From NCBI GenBank assembly GCA_964618955.1, contig CAZUBO010000025.1, forward strand, positions 1-8,099: a stretch of 8,099 nt of DNA. Direction: 5' to 3'. Within the stretch, counting starts at the first letter, position 1; each line of letters opens with the position of its first letter. Made by a program: the position numbers and the translations under genes. This document shows positions 7,866 to 8,099 of the stretch, piece after piece. The stretch is from JAKLIH01 sp964618955. Its GTDB lineage: Bacteria > Patescibacteriota > Minisyncoccia > UBA6257 > JAKLIH01. Under the pieces are notes generated by a model that made no database searches, was not told the DNA's origin, and saw only the letters and a list, made by a program, of their open reading frames with translations.

Positions 7866-7988
7866 TTGAACTTATCTTATGAAAAAAGAGTTTCACCTAG
7901 TGATATTATTAAAATGTTAGAAGGCTTTGGGACTAATGTCCTAAGAACTGATATTAGCGGGAGTATACAAATAGTTGATTTTAATTAA
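7866..7988 (+). pseudogene. Probable remnant of a ComEC-type metallo-beta-lactamase C-terminus
   Basis: Between rodZ and the prepilin a short frame, open from 7833 and ending at TAA 7986-7988, encodes a 40-residue peptide from TTG 7866 (24 residues from the only in-frame ATG, at 7914). Its sequence YEKRVSPSDIIKMLEGFG, then NVLRTDISGSIQI, resembles the very end of ComEC/Rec2 metallo-beta-lactamase domains (roughly 'N.YGHPSP..L..L...GA.VLRTD.DGTI.V'). All the upstream catalytic part is missing, and the frame differs from that of rodZ, so it is not a fusion. I read it as the tail left by a deletion. It could also be a small expressed protein; the match rests on a short segment. Confidence 0.42.
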
Positions 7989-8003
7989 AATTTTGATTAT
8001 ACT
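7975..8003 (+). promoter_or_regulatory. Candidate promoter for the prepilin gene
   Basis: TTGATT (7975-7980) and TATACT (7998-8003) are separated by exactly 17 bases. The -10 box matches the consensus 5 of 6. Transcription would start near 8010 and leave about 23 bases before the prepilin ATG. The -35 box lies inside the end of the ComEC-like remnant, so this promoter may formerly have been intragenic. Confidence 0.55.
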
Positions 8004-8032
8004 ATATACATCTAAATATTTAAATTTGTTTT

Positions 8033-8099
8033 ATGTATAAAAAGTCTTTCACCCTCGTAGAATTAATGATAGTAATAGCAATCTTAGCAATATTATCAG
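8033..8099 (+). CDS. Type IV prepilin / pseudopilin N-terminus, 3' partial
   Basis: The frame starts at ATG 8033 and runs off the window after 22 residues: MYKKSF, then TLVELMIVIAILAILS. This is the class III prepilin signal: a short basic leader, a prepilin peptidase site before Phe, Glu at mature position 5 and a hydrophobic stalk helix. The residue before the cleavage site is Ser rather than the usual Gly. The product would be processed and methylated by a PilD-like peptidase and assembled into a type IV pilus or related filament. Nothing can be said of the globular part. The gene has its own candidate promoter and no Shine-Dalgarno site. Confidence 0.9.
   Translation, partial: MYKKSFTLVELMIVIAILAILS

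Noticed and set aside
7927..7943. GGGAC-TAAT-GTCCT hairpin as a terminator after rodZ
   Set aside because: The stem is only four to five pairs, there is no U tract, and it lies inside the ComEC-like remnant.

Overview
The window reads as AT-rich chromosomal DNA from a bacterium that translates UGA as tryptophan. Six of the seven long genes are interrupted by in-frame UGA under the standard code, and they become continuous, conserved proteins when UGA is read as Trp. I count 13 in-frame UGA codons against 4 UGG. Several UGAs fall where the families have a conserved Trp: FG-W-AKPVPVNP in the M50 protease, ALR-W in the FtsK motor, and F-W-KFDE in the LamG domain. Type IV pilin-like proteins, a four-helix FtsK, a RodZ-like protein with an Ig-like tail, a bacterial Elp3 and almost no Shine-Dalgarno sites suggest a Candidate Phyla Radiation (Patescibacteria) genome. 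A mollicute is unlikely because of the pilins. The known CPR recoding (Gracilibacteria, Absconditabacteria; table 25) makes UGA glycine, which does not fit these sites, so the exact lineage is left open.

Layout. Bases 1-873 hold the 3' part of a pilin-like protein ending in a LamG domain. A D-2-hydroxyacid dehydrogenase follows (903-1868). A perfect 14-bp bidirectional terminator (1893-1925) separates it from the convergent elp3 gene (3484-1907, minus strand), whose stop codon lies in the hairpin loop. One base upstream of the elp3 start, a Trm9/ALKBH8-like methyltransferase gene starts on the plus strand (3486-4208). Then come an M50 site-2-type protease (4264-4878), ftsK (4941-7157) behind a plausible sigma70-type promoter, and a rodZ-like gene (7178-7861) 20 bases further on. 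A short ORF resembling only the C-terminal tail of a ComEC-type metallo-beta-lactamase domain (7866-7988) looks like a gene remnant. A well-formed promoter (7975-8003) leads into the start of another prepilin (8033 to the window end). No gene-free stretch exceeds about 170 bases, and I see no tRNA, rRNA, CRISPR array or insertion sequence.

How the genes may work together. FtsK and the RodZ-like protein point to a division and chromosome-segregation operon, with a membrane protease upstream. The pilin genes at both ends and the ComEC-like tail suggest a surface-fibre and perhaps DNA-uptake background. The most interesting pair is elp3 plus the methyltransferase. In eukaryotes Elp3 and Trm9 act in sequence on the wobble uridine of tRNAs. 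A cell that reads UGA as Trp should need a tRNA-Trp with a wobble U restricted to A/G, so this pair may make the modification that keeps UGA/UGG apart from the Cys codons UGU/UGC. That link is inference.
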